Assembly (NCBI GenBank): GCA_025966525.1
Contig: JAPDIG010000008.1
Span: 1 to 34,695 of the forward strand
Direction of reading: 5' to 3'
DNA: 34,695 nt
DNA from: Candidatus Methanophagales archaeon
GTDB taxonomy: Archaea; Halobacteriota; Syntropharchaeia; Alkanophagales; Methanospirareceae
Part shown: one piece after another, positions 8,968 to 17,927 of the stretch
How positions within the stretch are numbered: position 1 is the first letter of the stretch
How the letters are laid out: the number at the start of each line of letters is the position of its first letter
Notes under the pieces: model-generated
The model's database searches: none
Told to the model about the DNA's origin: nothing
The model's input: only the letters and a program-made list of their open reading frames with translations
Program-made: the position numbers and the translations under genes

Positions 8968-9603
8968 ATGGAAATAATGGACCAGTTAAAGAAGGGAACG
9001 ACAACGGTTGGTTTAATATGTGATGGCGGTGTAGTGCTGGCGAGTGAGAAGCGCGCGACGATGGGTTCCTTTATTGCTTCTAAAGCAGCGAAGAAGATCT
9101 ATCAGGTGGATGAGCGAATGGGTATAACCACCGCAGGAATAGTAGGAGATGCACAGGCATTGGTTCGGATATTATCAGTGGAAGCAAGGCTATACAAGAT
9201 AAGAAGGCAAGAGCCGATGACGGTAAAAGCGATGACAACGCTGTTATCCAATGTGCTGAGCGGTCAGAGATTCTTTCCGTATCTTGTGCAACTCCTGGTA
9301 GGGGGAATAGATAGGAACGGCGCACACATATTTTCAGTTGACCCTTTTGGAGGCAATACCGATGAGAGAGAGATTGCTGCTACCGGTTCGGGTTCGCCTA
9401 TTGCATACGGTGTGCTTGAGGACAGGTATTCAAAGGATATGTCGCAGGAAGAAGGGGTAGCACTTGCAATACAGGCATTACATTCCGCAATGAAAAGAGA
9501 TAGTGCCTCTGGTGAGGATATGGAAGTGATAGTGATAACGAAAGAAAAGTATGAGGAAATAGGAGAAGAAAAGATAAAAAAAATAAGAGGATCATTTAGT
9601 TGA
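8968..9603 (+). CDS. psmB: Proteasome beta subunit
   Basis: 211 aa; propeptide then KG|TTTVGLICDGGVVLASEKRATMG; GSGSPIAYGVLE. Confidence 0.95.
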   Translation: MEIMDQLKKGTTTVGLICDGGVVLASEKRATMGSFIASKAAKKIYQVDERMGITTAGIVGDAQALVRILSVEARLYKIRRQEPMTVKAMTTLLSNVLSGQRFFPYLVQLLVGGIDRNGAHIFSVDPFGGNTDEREIAATGSGSPIAYGVLEDRYSKDMSQEEGVALAIQALHSAMKRDSASGEDMEVIVITKEKYEEIGEEKIKKIRGSFS

Positions 9604-9613
9604 AATTGTGTTC

Positions 9614-9651
9614 TTGACGTTTGTTGACGTTACCTAATTGATATAGGTAAC
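9614..9651. promoter_or_regulatory. Direct repeat adjoining an inverted repeat, psmB-aCPSF1 intergenic
   Basis: TTGACGT-TTG-TTGACGT, with GTTACCTA-ATTGATA-TAGGTAAC (8-bp perfect arms) overlapping its end. Confidence 0.4.
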
Positions 9652-9731
9652 ATAAAATAGGAATAGGGAAAGAGAGAGCACCAGTCTAAGCTAAGTAAGG
9701 ATTGGATTAGTAGAAGGTTTAGGAACGGACA

Positions 9732-11618
9732 ATGCCAGCAGAAGAGACGCTTTTAGAATTGAAGAGGCGAATAATGGAGTTATTACCAGGTGATGTGAGC
9801 ATTACAGAGGTGGAGTTTGAAGGACCTGAGCTCGTGATATACACGGAAGACACGCATAAATTCGCGGATGACGGTGCCATAGTGAGAACATTAGCGAGGG
9901 AGCTAAAGAAAAGGATTTCGGTTAGACCAAGTGGTAAGATATTGATGGAGCCGGAAAAGGCGTCTAAGGTTATTTATGATATTATACCGGAGGAGGGCGG
10001 AATAAAAGATATTTATTTCGATATGGACAAGGCGGAGGTGATAATAGAAGCAGAAAAGCCGGGGTTGGTGATAGGCACGCATGGAGCAACACTTAGAGAA
10101 GTCGCAAAGGTGATAGGGTGGCGACCCAACGTTATCAGAGCACCACCTATACAATCCGCGATAATAAAAAGTATAAGGAGGTATTTAAGGGAGGAGAGCG
10201 AATTCAGGAAAGACTTTGTGAAAAAAGTAGGGAGGAGGATATATAGAGATAAGCTAATAGAGGATGACTGGCTGCGTATAACGGCATTAGGTGGGTGCAG
10301 AGAAGTGGGTAGAAATGCATTTTTACTTTCTACGCCGGAAACCAGAGTGTTAATAGATTGTGGAGTAAGTGTGGGCACGGAAGGGATGCCCTATCTATAC
10401 GCTCCTGAGGTGTCACCAATAAGTAACATAGATGCGGTAGTGATAACGCATGCACATCTTGACCATTCAGGCTTAGTGCCTCTTTTGTTCTTATATGGAT
10501 ATGATGGACCTATATACATAACGCAGCCAACGAGGGACCTTATGGCTCTTCTTTTGCTTGACTATATAGAGGTATCAGCAAGAGAAGGGAAGAAGATGCC
10601 GTATAAATCGTCTCTAATAAGAGATGCGATAAGGCATACGATTCCGTTGAAGTATGGGGACGTAACAGACATATCACCAGATGTGAAGCTAACTTTTTAC
10701 AATGCGGGGCACATATTGGGTTCCTCAATCGCGTATTTCCATATAGGCAACGGGCTTCATAATCTCGCATTCACCGGTGACATAAAGTATGAGCGAACTT
10801 TTCTTTTCGAGCCTGCTTTCAATGATTTCCCCAGGGTTGAAACGTTGATCATAGAGTCGACATACGGTGGAATGAATGACTTGCAACCGTCAAGGCGCGA
10901 AGCGGAGAAGAATTTGAAGGAAGAGATAGAGAAAACACTAAACAGGGGAGGCAAAGTAATAATACCTGCTTTTGCGGTTGGAAGGTCGCAGGAGGTAATG
11001 ATAGCTTTAGAAGGGATGCAACTGGAAGTGCCGGTATATTTAGACGGGATGATATGGGAGGCGACTGCAGTCCATACTGCATATCCTGAATATCTCAACA
11101 GGAAGCTGAAGAATTCCATTTTCCAGGGTGAAAATCCATTCTTATCAGACGTTTTTGTGCAGGTGGACGATGTAGATAAAAGAAAAGCGGTAATAGAAGA
11201 GAAGGAGCCATTCATCGTACTTGCTACCGCCGGCATGTTAAATGGCGGTCCCGTTTTAGAATACCTGAAAGGACTTGCAGGAGATGAAAGGAACAAGCTT
11301 ATCTTCGTTGGATACCAGGCAGAAGGGTCGCTTGGAAGGAGGATACAAAAGGGCTGGAATGAGATACAGCTTTCACATGAGGGTAAAATAAGGAATATAA
11401 AAATAAACATGGAAACAAGGACAGTAGATGGTTTTTCTGGACATTCTGACCGCAATCAGTTACTTGAATACGTAAGAGGTATACACCCACTGCCTTCAAA
11501 GGTAATATGTATGCACGGTGAGAGTAACAAATGTATGGCATTAGCAAGTGGAATACATAAGAGGTTTAATATAGAGACGATAGCGCCAATGAATTTGGAG
11601 ACCCTGAGATTGGTGTAA
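9732..11618 (+). CDS. cpsf1: Archaeal CPSF ribonuclease aCPSF1 (FttA), KH + metallo-beta-lactamase/beta-CASP
   Basis: 628 aa; KH-like N-term, THAHLDHSG, GRSQEVM, LATAGMLNGGPVLEYL, DGFSGHSDRNQL. Confidence 0.95.
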   Translation: MPAEETLLELKRRIMELLPGDVSITEVEFEGPELVIYTEDTHKFADDGAIVRTLARELKKRISVRPSGKILMEPEKASKVIYDIIPEEGGIKDIYFDMDKAEVIIEAEKPGLVIGTHGATLREVAKVIGWRPNVIRAPPIQSAIIKSIRRYLREESEFRKDFVKKVGRRIYRDKLIEDDWLRITALGGCREVGRNAFLLSTPETRVLIDCGVSVGTEGMPYLYAPEVSPISNIDAVVITHAHLDHSGLVPLLFLYGYDGPIYITQPTRDLMALLLLDYIEVSAREGKKMPYKSSLIRDAIRHTIPLKYGDVTDISPDVKLTFYNAGHILGSSIAYFHIGNGLHNLAFTGDIKYERTFLFEPAFNDFPRVETLIIESTYGGMNDLQPSRREAEKNLKEEIEKTLNRGGKVIIPAFAVGRSQEVMIALEGMQLEVPVYLDGMIWEATAVHTAYPEYLNRKLKNSIFQGENPFLSDVFVQVDDVDKRKAVIEEKEPFIVLATAGMLNGGPVLEYLKGLAGDERNKLIFVGYQAEGSLGRRIQKGWNEIQLSHEGKIRNIKINMETRTVDGFSGHSDRNQLLEYVRGIHPLPSKVICMHGESNKCMALASGIHKRFNIETIAPMNLETLRLV

Positions 11619-11622
11619 GTTA

Positions 11623-11653
11623 CTTTACTTATACGTATTTTTTTCAAGTAAAG
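11623..11653 (+). terminator. Candidate terminator downstream of aCPSF1
   Basis: CTTTACTT...AAGTAAAG 8-bp arms enclosing a T-run (ATTTTTTTC). Confidence 0.4.
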
Positions 11654-11720
11654 AAGAGATAAAGAAAGGCGAAAAATTCAAAGAGAGATATCTCTAAAAG
11701 AGAAGGGAAGAGGGAAGAAA

Positions 11721-12545
11721 ATGACAAGTATACGGGAAAGGATGGAAAGGATGGGCATAGGGAAGAGGATAAGGATGGAAAGAATCGTGGACCGGAAGAG
11801 CGGTAGAAGTGTTATTGTTCCTATGGACCATGGTGTGACGTCAGGTCCGATATATGGATTGACGGACATGCAGCGAGCAGTAGATGCGGTAGCAGAAGGA
11901 GGAGCAAACGCCGTTCTCGTGCATAAAGGGATTGTAATAGCGGGCCATAGGGGATATGGCAAGGATATAGGACTAATAATTCACTTATCTGCGAGTACCT
12001 CATTAGGACCCGACCCATTGAACAAGGTTACAGTTGCGACGGTAGAGGAAGCGATACGATTAGGTGCAGATGCGGTATCAATGCACGTGAATGTGGGAGC
12101 GGAGAACGAGGCGGACATGCTTGCAGAGTTGGGAGAGACTGCAATGGTATGTGAGGAGTGGGGCATCCCTTTTTTGGCTATGATGTATCCTCGTGGGAAA
12201 AAGGTGAAGAGCGAGCATGACGTTGAGGTGGTAAAGCATGTAGCACGTGTAGGTGCTGAACTTGGTGCGGATATTATAAAGACGAATTATACTGGCGACC
12301 CTGATACATTTAAGGATGTGATAAGCAGTTGCCCGGTGCCGGTGATAATAGCAGGAGGTCCAAAGGCGAATACGGATGCGGAGGTGTTGAAGATGGTGGA
12401 AGATGCGATTGCTGCTGGTGCTTCTGGTGTATCAATAGGCAGGAATGTATTTCAGCATGAGAACCCGACGGATATGACAGCAGCAATAAGCAAGGTAGTG
12501 CATGAAGGCGTTTCGGCAGGGGAAGCGATGGAGATGCTGAAGTGA
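11721..12545 (+). CDS. aroA': 2-amino-3,7-dideoxy-D-threo-hept-6-ulosonate synthase (aldolase-type)
   Basis: 274 aa; [49 protein letters not shown]. Confidence 0.92.
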   Translation: MTSIRERMERMGIGKRIRMERIVDRKSGRSVIVPMDHGVTSGPIYGLTDMQRAVDAVAEGGANAVLVHKGIVIAGHRGYGKDIGLIIHLSASTSLGPDPLNKVTVATVEEAIRLGADAVSMHVNVGAENEADMLAELGETAMVCEEWGIPFLAMMYPRGKKVKSEHDVEVVKHVARVGAELGADIIKTNYTGDPDTFKDVISSCPVPVIIAGGPKANTDAEVLKMVEDAIAAGASGVSIGRNVFQHENPTDMTAAISKVVHEGVSAGEAMEMLK

Positions 12546-12582
12546 GGGATTGTAGGGAATAGGCAATAGGGAGTGCCAAGCG

Positions 12583-13206
12583 GAACTATAGTCATAGACA
12601 GCTAAAACCATGCATATCAGGAACACACCTTCTGAGTATTTCATCAACTCTTTTACTCATAGAAACCACAAATCCGTTAAAAGAGCGTACTAAAGTAGTC
12701 CGATCAGGCCAGCAATAGTTAAAAGACATTGTTTCTTTAGCCCATCTGATCCAATATTCCGCGGCATTCATTTCGGGGCTGTAAGGTGGTAGCCAATGCA
12801 CATGAATACGAGTGCTTTCGAGCGCTTCTCTCATAGCAGGACCACGATGAGAGCTTGCTCGGTCCCAGACAAGGTCTATTCTCCATCCTTTAAGCTTTTT
12901 CCTCACTTTATCCAGAAAAGCAGCTGTATATTCCTGATTGAACCAATTGGTTATCATGGTGATAACTTTCCCCAAAGGTCGCACAACGGCAGCATAAAAT
13001 AGAATTTTCTCCTTCTTGCTTGACCTTCATCCACGTATACAGTCACACTCCGTGGAGAATGTTTATTTTCGAGCTCTTTCAGATTTTTTGCGAATTCAAG
13101 TTGCTTTTCAGGGTCTGCCTTCCAAAACTGATATTTATCATAGTGGAATAAATCCGGATAAGAATCTTGCAAAGTTACCTTAATTTAATGCTGATAGACA
13201 TAGTTA
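12583..13206 (-). mobile_element. Degraded, internally deleted IS630-like element
   Basis: Transposase in two frames (13172-12954 and 12984-12592) with D..D..E motifs VYVDEG, LVWDRASSHRG, LPPYSPEMNAAEYW; N-terminal HTH portion missing. Imperfect end similarity: AACTATAGTCATAGACAGCTAAAA vs reverse complement of the right end AACTATGTCTATCAGCATTAAA. Confidence 0.8.
12592..13172 (-). pseudogene. IS630-family transposase, frameshifted near ~12970 and N-terminally truncated
   Basis: Two overlapping minus ORFs of 72 and 130 aa that together cover only the catalytic domain. Confidence 0.85.
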
Positions 13207-13216
13207 AAGAGAAGAG

Positions 13217-14374
13217 ATGTATGCAAAGAGAATAACTTCCCTGCCTCCCTATCTATTTGCGGAAATAGACGAGAGGAAGAAGAAAGCAGAGGATAAAGGA
13301 ATAGATATAATAGACTTAAGTATCGGCGACCCGGATTTGCCGACACCTCCACACGTGGTAGAAGCAGCCTGCCGCGCGGCAAAGAACCCTCTAAATCACA
13401 GGTATCCTTCTTATGAAGGAATGCTCTCTTTCCGTGAAGCAGTAGCTGCATGGTATAATCACAAGAAGCATGTTAGTTTAGACGCGGAGGATGAAGTTCT
13501 AACTTTGATAGGGTCAAAGGAAGGAATAGCACATTCCGCATTCGCGTTTTTAGACTCCGGCGATATTGCTCTTGTTCCCAATCCCGCTTACCCGGTATAT
13601 AAAAACGCAACGCTATTAGCGAATGGCATTCCTCATTCAGTTCCCTTAACGGACGAGACCGAATTCAAGCCGGACTTGGATCGCATCGATAAAGAAGTGG
13701 TGAGGAAGGCAAAAATCATGTTCTTAAATTATCCAAATAATCCCACTGCCGCAACAGTTGAAAAAACATTTTTTAAAGAGATTGTGGATTTCGCACATGA
13801 TCACGACATCATCATTCTTCATGATAACCCTTACTCTGAGCTAACCTTTGATGGCTATGAAGCACCGAGTTTTCTGGCTGTTGATGGTGCAAAAGAGGTT
13901 GGTATCGAGTTCAACTCGCTATCCAAGACTTATAACATGACGGGCTGGCGAATAGGATACGCAATAGGAAATTCAGAGTTATTAAAGGGCTTGCGACTTG
14001 TAAAAACAAACGTTGATTCCGGGGCTTTTCAGGCTATTCAGGCAGCGGGAATAGCGGCGTTAACCGGTCCTCAGGACTGCGTAAAGTTAGATATGGAGAT
14101 TTATAGAGAAAGAAGAGATATTTTATTTGATGGGTTGAGGTCTGCGGGGATGGAATTGAAAAAACCAAAAGCTACTTTTTATTTATGGGCAAAAGTTCCC
14201 TCCGGGTTCTTATCTATCCAGTACTCCATGCTCTTGCTGGAACGTGCAGGAGTAGTAGTAACGCCGGGGGTGGGATTTGGAGAGAACGGAGAAGGGTTTG
14301 TTCGTTTCTCGCTTTGTGTAAGCAAAGAAAGGATAAAGGAAGCATGTGAAAGGCTTGAAAGACTGGATATATGA
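13217..14374 (+). CDS. dapL: LL-diaminopimelate aminotransferase (class I/II PLP aminotransferase)
   Basis: 385 aa; DLSIGDPDLPTP, NYPNNPTAATV, FNSLSKTYNMTGWRIGYAIGN. Confidence 0.88.
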   Translation: MYAKRITSLPPYLFAEIDERKKKAEDKGIDIIDLSIGDPDLPTPPHVVEAACRAAKNPLNHRYPSYEGMLSFREAVAAWYNHKKHVSLDAEDEVLTLIGSKEGIAHSAFAFLDSGDIALVPNPAYPVYKNATLLANGIPHSVPLTDETEFKPDLDRIDKEVVRKAKIMFLNYPNNPTAATVEKTFFKEIVDFAHDHDIIILHDNPYSELTFDGYEAPSFLAVDGAKEVGIEFNSLSKTYNMTGWRIGYAIGNSELLKGLRLVKTNVDSGAFQAIQAAGIAALTGPQDCVKLDMEIYRERRDILFDGLRSAGMELKKPKATFYLWAKVPSGFLSIQYSMLLLERAGVVVTPGVGFGENGEGFVRFSLCVSKERIKEACERLERLDI

Positions 14375-15147
14375 AAAAGAAAAGGTTTTCGTTCTCGGAC
14401 CATCTGGAAATAACAGGTATTTATGGGCTTCCGGAGATAAAGGAAGGTGACGATTTAACATCACTATTTTTCGATGCCTTGATGGAGAAAAAGATGACAT
14501 TGGAAGACCGTGATGCAATTGTCTTCACTTCTAAAATAATATCAAAGAGCGAGGGCAGGGTCGTGGACCTCTTTGATGTAAAAGTGAGCAGAGAAGCGGA
14601 GCGAATAGCAAAAGAAACGGAAAAAGACCCAAAAATCGTTCAACTTATACTCGACGAAGCAAAAGAAATAGTAAGAATAATGAAGAACCATGTTATCGTA
14701 GAGACAAAACATGGATTCGTGTGCGCAAATGCAGGTGTTGACGAATCTAATGTTGATGAAGGGAGAGCGGTGTTACTGCCAAAAGACCCGCAGAGAAGCG
14801 CTGAACGGCTTAAAAAGGAAATTGAGAAGCAAAGTGGCAAAGAAATTTCAGTCTTAATTTCCGATTCTTTCGGCAGAGCTTTTCGTGATGGCGTAACTGG
14901 AACATGCATAGGCGTTTCAGGCATTCCGGCCCTGCTGGACAGAAGGGGTGAGGAGGACAGGTTCGGAAAAATCGCGAGGATAACGAAAGAGGCAATAGCA
15001 GATGAGATATGCGCCGCTGCAAATCTCGTGATGGGCGAGTTCAAAGAGAGCATACCGGTAGCGATTGTGCGAGGTTTAAAATTAAGAAAAAGTGAAAGCA
15101 ATATAAAAGAAATTGTATTTAAAAAGGAAGATGACCTCTTCAGGTAA
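14371..15147 (+). CDS. cofE: Coenzyme F420:L-glutamate ligase
   Basis: 258 aa; VFTSKIISKSEGR, GFVCANAGVDESNVDEG, LISDSFGRAFRDGVTGTCIGVSGI. Confidence 0.93.
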   Translation: MKKKRFSFSDHLEITGIYGLPEIKEGDDLTSLFFDALMEKKMTLEDRDAIVFTSKIISKSEGRVVDLFDVKVSREAERIAKETEKDPKIVQLILDEAKEIVRIMKNHVIVETKHGFVCANAGVDESNVDEGRAVLLPKDPQRSAERLKKEIEKQSGKEISVLISDSFGRAFRDGVTGTCIGVSGIPALLDRRGEEDRFGKIARITKEAIADEICAAANLVMGEFKESIPVAIVRGLKLRKSESNIKEIVFKKEDDLFR

Positions 15148-15544
15148 AAAATTAGCAGCACTGGATGTGAACAAATGCATCGGGTGTATGGAATGCATGT
15201 TTGCATGCTCGAGAAGGGTAGGTAGAGGCGGGTTTGACAAGTCGGCGATAAGGGTGAGGTCTGCGGGAGGCATAGAGCGCGGTTTTGTAATTGTTGTTTG
15301 CCGCGCATGTGAGAATCCGCCGTGCGCAAGGGTATGCCCTACGGGTGCTTTAAGGGAGCGTAAAGGGGGAGGAGTGATATTGAACGAGGATAAGTGTATA
15401 GGGTGTGGTTTCTGCGCACAGGCTTGTATCATGGGTGCCATTTTCTGGGATAACGAGCGGAATAAGCCCATCGTGTGCAAATACTGCGGTGAATGCGGGG
15501 ATTACTGCGTGCATAATGCTATTGGTATAGTTGAGGTTAAATAA
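15131..15544 (+). CDS. CooF/HycB-like ferredoxin, four [4Fe-4S] motifs
   Basis: CIGCMECMFAC, CRACENPPCARVC, CIGCGFCAQAC, CKYCGECGDYC; start overlaps cofE 3' end. Confidence 0.9.
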   Translation: MTSSGKKLAALDVNKCIGCMECMFACSRRVGRGGFDKSAIRVRSAGGIERGFVIVVCRACENPPCARVCPTGALRERKGGGVILNEDKCIGCGFCAQACIMGAIFWDNERNKPIVCKYCGECGDYCVHNAIGIVEVK

Positions 15545-15545
15545 C

Positions 15546-16025
15546 ATGAGCGAAAAAGTGGCGGATATTGCAAGATACTTGAAGTCGAAGTTAAAGAAGA
15601 AAGCGAAAATACTCATAATGTGTGGTGAGCTTTGTAATAGGGTCGAGCTTGGCGATCAGAAGCTATTGGATTATATTATCCAACTCGCAGCTAAAACAGA
15701 TGCACCCGTTGCAGCAACGGGGAATACGGTAGTAGAACTAAAGAAGAGAGGAGTAAAAGCGAGGAAGATGTTTGCTGCGGAAATAGTCTTCTACTTGAAA
15801 TATAATTGGAGAGAAGAATTAGGGCTGCCCGACAAACCGGAAGTTGTGGTATTGGTAGGTTACAATTCCGATATTTTGAAATCGATCGTCAGCACGTTAG
15901 AAAGTGCAGGTGTTGATACCGTTGTCTTAGATAATATAGAAATAGAAGAAGCCACATTTTCTATGCACGGGCTCTCATTTCAGGAATGGAAGCAGGGTTT
16001 AGAGATGCTAATAAAATCACTATGA
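15546..16025 (+). CDS. cdhB: CO dehydrogenase/acetyl-CoA synthase epsilon subunit-like
   Basis: AKILIMCGE...PVAATGNTV...FYLKYNW...VVVLVGYNSDILKSIVS...IEEATFSMHGLS follows the CdhB pattern. Confidence 0.75.
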   Translation: MSEKVADIARYLKSKLKKKAKILIMCGELCNRVELGDQKLLDYIIQLAAKTDAPVAATGNTVVELKKRGVKARKMFAAEIVFYLKYNWREELGLPDKPEVVVLVGYNSDILKSIVSTLESAGVDTVVLDNIEIEEATFSMHGLSFQEWKQGLEMLIKSL

Positions 16026-17473
16026 TGAAAAGAAGAAGCACAAAAGAAGAGGAACAGGCACAAGAGCAAAAGAGGCAACAAATATGGGATTCCTTGCCCA
16101 AAGGCGAGGTTTACCAAGCACCTACGAATCCTGACGACTTTTTCAAGGGAATAACATACGACATCTCACCAAGGCAATTTGGACTTCGGGTGAGGAAACA
16201 TGATATGTATTGTGAATTAGGAGGTCCCAAGCACCGGTACAGCAGTTTCTTCTTTATCGAAGTGGTGGGAGACGAAGAAAGGATAAAAGATGGACGAGTA
16301 GAAGTAATAGGACCGGAGATACAGGATATAGAGGGGCAATCGTTTCCTTTTGGGTTCTGGATACGGTACTATGGAAAGGAATTGACAGAAGATTACCTGG
16401 ATTTGCTTACAAGGTGGACATACTTCGCATTGGAAGAGGGAGAAGGGTGGATGCTTCTTAACACTCGTGATACGATATGGCTGAGATTGCACAAAAAATA
16501 TGCATCTAAGCATGACTTCAAGCATCTTGGTCAAGCAATGATAAACCTTTGCAAGATACAATTCCCACTGGTGGAGAAGGCGGATGCGAAGATATTGATA
16601 GCAACCGAGGAATTAGGAGGGTCGAAGCTTACAAAAGAGATAATAGATAAAGTATGCACGCCGTACTGGGAGAGAGTGGATGAAAGTGCGCGGGAGTTTT
16701 CCGATGAGGATGTTGACACTTTTTATGGTTGTACTATCTGTCAAACCTTTGCACCAACTCATGTATGCGTAGTTGCGCCGGATAGGCCACCTTATTGTGG
16801 GATAATTACATGGCTGGGTGCGAAAGTAATGTGTGACCTCGACCCGTATGGATATATATTTGAGATGCCTTTGGGCGAATGTGTCGACCCCTGGGGCGGG
16901 GAATACACCGGCGTGAATGAAAAGATATACGAGAAGTCAAACAGGACTTACAAACGTGTGGTGATGTATTCCTCGATAACCTACCCACAAACGAATTGCG
17001 GGTGTTTCGAAGCGGCGATCTTTTATATACCCGATGTTGACGGTTTGGGTCTGGTAGACCGGAGATACGGGGGGGATACGCCTCTGGGTATGACCTTCTC
17101 AAAGCTCGCAGGACTTATAAGCGGCGGACAGCAGAACCACGGATATTGTGGCATATCATTTAGAACACCGAAATCGAGGAAATTTGTGCGTGCGGACGGC
17201 GGATGGCTCCGTATCGTGTGGATGCCAAAGGAATATAAGCAAATGCTGGCGGAGTTCATTCCCGAGGAGATGTATGATAAAATAGCAACAGAGGAGGATT
17301 GCGTGGACCCGGAAGAACTGAAGGTGTTTCTTAAGCGTGTGCACCACCCTGTGGTATCATTGTGGAAGAATGGAGAGCTACCAGAGCCTCTGAGGATACC
17401 TGCGCCAAACTCGGATTGGAGCAAGGAGGAAGAAGAGATAGCAAGAAGAAAAGGGCGTCAGTTAGCGGATTAG
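16022..17473 (+). CDS. cdhC: Acetyl-CoA synthase beta subunit, archaeal type
   Basis: YGCTICQTFAPTHVCVVAPDRPPYCGIITW, ECVDPWGGEYTGVNE, TNCGCFEA A-cluster cysteines; ATGA overlap with cdhB. Confidence 0.93.
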   Translation: MMKRRSTKEEEQAQEQKRQQIWDSLPKGEVYQAPTNPDDFFKGITYDISPRQFGLRVRKHDMYCELGGPKHRYSSFFFIEVVGDEERIKDGRVEVIGPEIQDIEGQSFPFGFWIRYYGKELTEDYLDLLTRWTYFALEEGEGWMLLNTRDTIWLRLHKKYASKHDFKHLGQAMINLCKIQFPLVEKADAKILIATEELGGSKLTKEIIDKVCTPYWERVDESAREFSDEDVDTFYGCTICQTFAPTHVCVVAPDRPPYCGIITWLGAKVMCDLDPYGYIFEMPLGECVDPWGGEYTGVNEKIYEKSNRTYKRVVMYSSITYPQTNCGCFEAAIFYIPDVDGLGLVDRRYGGDTPLGMTFSKLAGLISGGQQNHGYCGISFRTPKSRKFVRADGGWLRIVWMPKEYKQMLAEFIPEEMYDKIATEEDCVDPEELKVFLKRVHHPVVSLWKNGELPEPLRIPAPNSDWSKEEEEIARRKGRQLAD

Positions 17474-17476
17474 AGT

Positions 17477-17902
17477 TTACACATCCAAAACAACCATGGC
17501 GTGCCAAGCTTCGTTCTTCTTTATCTCCATCATGTTGTACGTGACTGCCTTTATTATTATGCCGGATTCATGTTTAGCGGGATCGAATTTCCCGCCTCTG
17601 CACATTCCTATTATGCTAAAATTGGAAGAATCCACGTCTATATCGAATTTTTTCATGACCAGCGATTCCGACTCGAACAAAAAAATCATCTCGTCCAGCC
17701 AGTCGAACATCAAGCTGTAAAGGTCTTCTGATTTTATCGCCACTTCTCGTTCCACTTCTTCTTCTATCGCATCTACATCGGTCATGAAACTGTAAGTTGC
17801 GATCGCAGCATTAGCAAAGAGTTCCTCCAGCGTGTCGCCATACGTTTCGAATCCCACGTCCGAGGGATGCTCGATATATTTTATTTTTTTCTTTCTTTCC
17901 AT
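17477..17902 (-). CDS. Archease (RtcB activator)
   Basis: 141 aa; YIEHPSDVGFETYGDTLEELFANAA, CRGGKFDPAKHESGIIIKAVTYNMMEI. Confidence 0.93.
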   Translation of the reverse strand: MERKKKIKYIEHPSDVGFETYGDTLEELFANAAIATYSFMTDVDAIEEEVEREVAIKSEDLYSLMFDWLDEMIFLFESESLVMKKFDIDVDSSNFSIIGMCRGGKFDPAKHESGIIIKAVTYNMMEIKKNEAWHAMVVLDV

Positions 17903-17927
17903 TTTCTCTCTGTCTCATAACCACAGA

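Noticed and set aside
9604-9731. Possible tRNA or small RNA in the psmB-aCPSF1 gap
   Set aside because: No cloverleaf, T-loop GTTCRA or CCA-proximal acceptor pairing could be traced; treated as regulatory sequence only.
10757-11455. 232-aa minus-strand ORF inside aCPSF1
   Set aside because: Fully antisense to a strongly supported gene; composition typical of a reverse-complement frame.
14640-15329. 229-aa minus-strand ORF over cofE/ferredoxin
   Set aside because: Antisense to two genes with clear catalytic/cysteine motifs.
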